64,000 bases of DNA from CAZYFH01 sp965197395 (GTDB lineage: Bacteria; Acidobacteriota; Vicinamibacteria; Vicinamibacterales; UBA8438). The stretch lies in the NCBI GenBank assembly GCA_965197395.1, contig CBDANB010000004.1, positions 1 to 64,000 on the forward strand, written 5' to 3'. A program made the position numbers and the translations under genes. Below, piece after piece: positions 61,548 to 64,000 of the stretch (position 1 is the first letter of the stretch; every line of letters starts with the position of its first letter). A model generated the notes under the pieces. The model was not told the origin of the DNA and did not search any database. It worked only from the letters and a program-made list of their open reading frames with translations.

Positions 61548-61841
61548 CTAGCGCAGCCTGATCCGCCTCCCGCATGTAGCAAGCCGGTTGGCCAGAACGA
61601 CGAGGTAGCGCGCCTCGGCAGCGGATCCGGCCGCGACATTGAGAAAGTTGAGAAACTCCTTCGTCGAACGCCGGGCAGATCCTTCAACGATGTTGCACGC
61701 AACGGAGACCGCCGCCCGACGGAGCTGGCTCTGAAGGCCAAATCGCTCCGTCAAGGGGAAAGCTCGGATCGAGCCGTAAACGCCAGTGACGAGTTCGTCG
61801 GCGAGCACGAACACCCTGAGCTTTCGATAGTCACGGGACAC
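61548..61841 (-). CDS. Four-helix-bundle protein (23S rRNA intervening-sequence-type)
   Basis: A 97-residue protein with the S23/IVP family pattern: RDYRKLRVFVLADELV, FPLTERFGLQSQLRRAAVSV, ACNIVEGSARRSTKEFLNFL and GSAAEARYLVVLANRL. The family is usually 115-125 residues; here the last helix is cut short (ends CGRRIRLR), so it may be truncated. It starts at a GTG without a good ribosome site. It is bracketed by inverted CTTAGG-type repeat arrays, suggesting that gene and repeats moved as a unit. The biochemical role of the family is unknown. Confidence 0.7.
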   Translation of the reverse strand: MSRDYRKLRVFVLADELVTGVYGSIRAFPLTERFGLQSQLRRAAVSVACNIVEGSARRSTKEFLNFLNVAAGSAAEARYLVVLANRLATCGRRIRLR

Positions 61842-61866
61842 AAGTTGGGCTTTGCAAGGAACGAGC

Positions 61867-61930
61867 CCCTAAGACTTAAGACCTAAGACCTTAGAGAGGG
61901 CGAGAAGACGGGCCCCTAAGCCCTAAGCCC
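61867..61930. repeat. CCTAAG repeat array, right of the four-helix gene
   Basis: CCTAAGACTTAAGACCTAAG, then ACCTTAG, and after a short gap CCCCTAAGCCCTAAGCCC. It is the inverted counterpart of 61457-61499. The last unit contains the stop codon of thiL. Confidence 0.7.
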
Positions 61931-62969
61931 TGGGCGATTCCCGAAAGTGTTCGAAGCTTCGGGGCAGCGGCTCGTCAGACCCGTTCCGCCGCAGTACGGC
62001 GTCGCGCTCCTTCGTGATGACGCCGATCGGCGTGATCGGGAGGTCGCCGATGAGCCGGCGGACATGCGCCAGACGGCCACGGAACGCCGGCGGCGCCGTG
62101 AACGCCAGCTCGTAGTCCTCGCCGCCCGCGAGCGCGGCCGACACCGGGTCCGCACCGGACCGCGTGAACCAGTCGCGCGCCTCCGGGTCGATCGGGATTC
62201 GATCGGCCTCGATCCGGGCACCGACGCCGCTGGCATCGGTCACCTGATGCACGGCGTCCGCCAACCCGTCGCTCAGGTCAATGCACGCGCGCGCCGCGCG
62301 GTTCCGGCCCAGCGCGAGGCCGAGCCGCACACGCGGCTCGGGTCGAAGGAAGCGCCGTCGGCACCGATCGGTGGCCAACGCGGGACCGCTATCGGTGCCC
62401 CTGAGTGACGCGAGTCCGGCGGCAGCGCCGCCGATCTGCCCGCTGACATACACGACGTCGCCAGGCCGCGCGCCACCGCGCGTCAGCACGCGACGACGCC
62501 TGACGCTGCCGGTGACGGTCACGTCGACCGAGATCGGACCTGTCGAGCCGGCGATATTGCCGCCGACGAGCGCGGTGCCGTGCTGACCCGCGAGGATGAG
62601 CAGCGCGCCGACGAGCGCATCGATGTCCGCGACCGGCGCCCGCGGCGGGAGCGCGAGCGAGAGCAACGCGTGGCGCGGCGTGGCGCCCATGGCGGCCAGA
62701 TCGCTCAGATTGACGGCGAGCGCTTTGTGCCCGATATCCGCCGCGGACGCGAACGTGCGATCGAAGTGGATGCCGTCGACCAGCGCGTCGGTCGTGATGA
62801 CCGTGAGCGTCCCGCGGTCGGGAGCGACGACGGCTGCGTCATCGCCGATCCCGACGACAACCGACGACGGCGCCGGTGGGATGCGTGCACGGATGCGTGC
62901 GATGAGGGCGCGTTCGCCAAGATCGGCGACGGTGACGTCTGGCGCAATCGACTCGGAAATGGGAGGCAT
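61923..62969 (-). CDS. thiL: Thiamine-monophosphate kinase
   Basis: A 348-residue member of the ThiL/PurM-type ATP-binding superfamily, phosphorylating thiamine phosphate to thiamine diphosphate. Conserved segments are VVGIGDDAAVVAPDRGTLTV, ITTDALVDGIHF, GHKALAVNLSDLAAMGATPR (magnesium- and ATP-binding Asp residues), ALVGGNIAGSTGPISVDVTV, DVVYVSGQIGGAAAGLASLR, ACIDLSDGLADAVHQVTDAS and LAGGEDYELAFTAPP. It lies 25 bp after the rny gene on the same strand and may be cotranscribed with it. Its stop lies in the CCTAAG repeat. Confidence 0.93.
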   Translation of the reverse strand: MPPISESIAPDVTVADLGERALIARIRARIPPAPSSVVVGIGDDAAVVAPDRGTLTVITTDALVDGIHFDRTFASAADIGHKALAVNLSDLAAMGATPRHALLSLALPPRAPVADIDALVGALLILAGQHGTALVGGNIAGSTGPISVDVTVTGSVRRRRVLTRGGARPGDVVYVSGQIGGAAAGLASLRGTDSGPALATDRCRRRFLRPEPRVRLGLALGRNRAARACIDLSDGLADAVHQVTDASGVGARIEADRIPIDPEARDWFTRSGADPVSAALAGGEDYELAFTAPPAFRGRLAHVRRLIGDLPITPIGVITKERDAVLRRNGSDEPLPRSFEHFRESPRA

Positions 62970-62994
62970 CGTCGGGCGGAGCGCGAGCAGTTAC

Positions 62995-64000
62995 CTACCT
63001 CGCATAGTCGATCGCCCGTGTCTCTCGAATCACCGTGACCTTGATCTGGCCCGGATACTCCAGCTCGTTCTCGACGCGCTTGGCGATGTCCTTCGACAGC
63101 CACACCGCTTCCTCGTCGGAGACGGAGTCGCTCTCGACCATGATGCGGATCTCGCGTCCGGCCTGGAGCGCGAACGCTTTCGAGACCCCCTTGAACGAGT
63201 CGGCAATGCTTTCAAGCTTTTCCAGCCGCTTGATATACGACTCCAGGATGTCCCGTCGCGCGCCCGGTCGAGCGGCCGAGATCGCGTCGGCCGCCTGCAC
63301 CAGCATCGACTCGAGCGACGGCCAGTCGATGTCCATGTGATGGGCGGCCATCGCGTCGACGACCGCGGGGCTCTCGCCGTGCTGTTTGAGGAACTCGATG
63401 CCGATCTCCAGGTGCGTCCCTTCGAGCTCGCGGTCCATCGCTTTGCCGATATCGTGGACGAACGCGGCCCGGATGGTCGTGTGCGCGTCGAGCCCGACCT
63501 CGCGGGCCATGACGCCGGCGACGTATGCGACTTCCTTGGAATGCGCGAGCACATTCTGGCCGTAGCTCGTACGGAACTTGAGGCGGCCCATCATCCGGTG
63601 GATCTCCGGATGCATGTCGTGCAGGCCCAGCTCGAACGCGGCCGCCTCGCCCTCCTTCAGGGTCGCCTCGGCGACCTCTGATTTCACCTTCTCGACGACC
63701 TCCTCGATCCGCGCGGGATGAATGCGTCCGTCGGCAACCAGCCGCTCGATCGAGACCTTGGCGATCTCGCGTCGATAGGGGTCGAAGCTCGAGAGGATGA
63801 TGGCGCCGGGCGTGTCGTCGACGATGAGCTCGACGCCGGTGGCGGTTTCCAGCGCCCGGATGTTCCGTCCCTCCCGGCCGATGATGCGACCCTTGAGATC
63901 GTCGCTCGGCAGGTCGACCACCGACACGGTTGTCTCAATCGCGTGCTCAGCGGCGCTGCGTTGGATGGCCTGGGTGATGATGTGTTTGGCCTTATCCGCG
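62995..64000 (-). CDS. rny: Ribonuclease Y, C-terminal part (cut by the window edge)
   Basis: About 335 residues of the endoribonuclease that initiates mRNA decay at the membrane. A frame from the edge (ADKAKHIITQAIQRSAAEHA) leads into a KH domain (LKGRIIGREGRNIRALETAT, GVELIVDDTPGAIILSSFDP). The HD domain follows (NVLAHSKEVAYVAGVMAREV; RAAFVHDIGKAMD with the His-Asp pair; VDAMAAHHMDIDW). The C-terminus (ELEYPGQIKVTVIRETRAID) matches the family's YPGQIKVTVIRE signature. The N-terminal membrane helix and coiled coil lie outside the window. Confidence 0.95.
   Translation of the reverse strand, partial: ADKAKHIITQAIQRSAAEHAIETTVSVVDLPSDDLKGRIIGREGRNIRALETATGVELIVDDTPGAIILSSFDPYRREIAKVSIERLVADGRIHPARIEEVVEKVKSEVAEATLKEGEAAAFELGLHDMHPEIHRMMGRLKFRTSYGQNVLAHSKEVAYVAGVMAREVGLDAHTTIRAAFVHDIGKAMDRELEGTHLEIGIEFLKQHGESPAVVDAMAAHHMDIDWPSLESMLVQAADAISAARPGARRDILESYIKRLEKLESIADSFKGVSKAFALQAGREIRIMVESDSVSDEEAVWLSKDIAKRVENELEYPGQIKVTVIRETRAIDYAR

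Noticed and set aside
1..64000. CRISPR arrays, tRNA or rRNA genes
   Set aside because: No regularly spaced repeats, cloverleaf arms or rRNA signatures were recognised apart from the tRNA-like end of tmRNA.

Overview
The window is a high-GC bacterial chromosome segment that most resembles Acidobacteriota, probably the Vicinamibacteria. This is inference from gene content, not a phylogenetic test. The markers are paired DUF1592/DUF1552 proteins, an Oar-like TonB receptor with a carboxypeptidase-regulatory domain, PD40-propeller kinase remnants, PQQ enzymes, secreted ankyrin proteins and twin-arginine-exported dienelactone hydrolases. No rRNA, tRNA or CRISPR array was seen. One tmRNA gene lies at 52.2-52.6 kb.

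0-7 kb: a dienelactone hydrolase (cut by the window edge), a quinoprotein dehydrogenase, a 5'-nucleotidase-like phosphoesterase, a PQQ sugar dehydrogenase and a Y-family DNA polymerase. 7-39 kb: a plastic region full of mobile DNA and scars. It holds an IS3 element truncated by an ISL3 element, a second identical ISL3 copy with a perfect 8-bp target duplication, an IS630, and an integrase remnant fused in frame to a beta-propeller. It also holds an 808-bp transposase-less ISL3-type element that splits a nitronate monooxygenase gene, a response regulator broken by a 53-bp tandem duplication, and several half-genes. Between the scars lie two paralogous three-gene modules (DUF1592 haem-motif protein, DUF1552 twin-arginine protein, ankyrin protein), the TonB receptor, a second dienelactone hydrolase, a membrane Ser/Thr kinase and a metallo-beta-lactamase-fold hydrolase.

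39-51.3 kb: the most striking block. All genes are on the + strand: an MMPL/RND lipid-exporter-like protein, a small membrane protein, a radical SAM protein whose start overlaps the previous stop, and a 2,539-residue polyketide synthase with KS-AT-DH-(pseudo)MT-ER-KR-ACP order. The layout suggests synthesis, tailoring and export of a reduced polyketide or lipid, reminiscent of mycobacterial pks/mmpL pairing.

51.3-64 kb: a decayed YCII/sigma-factor scar, a small membrane protein, tmRNA, a coiled-coil/GAF protein, a LysM lytic transglycosylase and an aminotransferase with a probable leaderless promoter. These are followed by an outer-membrane-like protein, two tandem ABC half-exporters that look like an asymmetric heterodimer, a four-helix-bundle gene bracketed by CTTAGG repeats, thiamine-phosphate kinase and the C-terminal part of ribonuclease Y. 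Several small palindromic repeats sit at gene ends.
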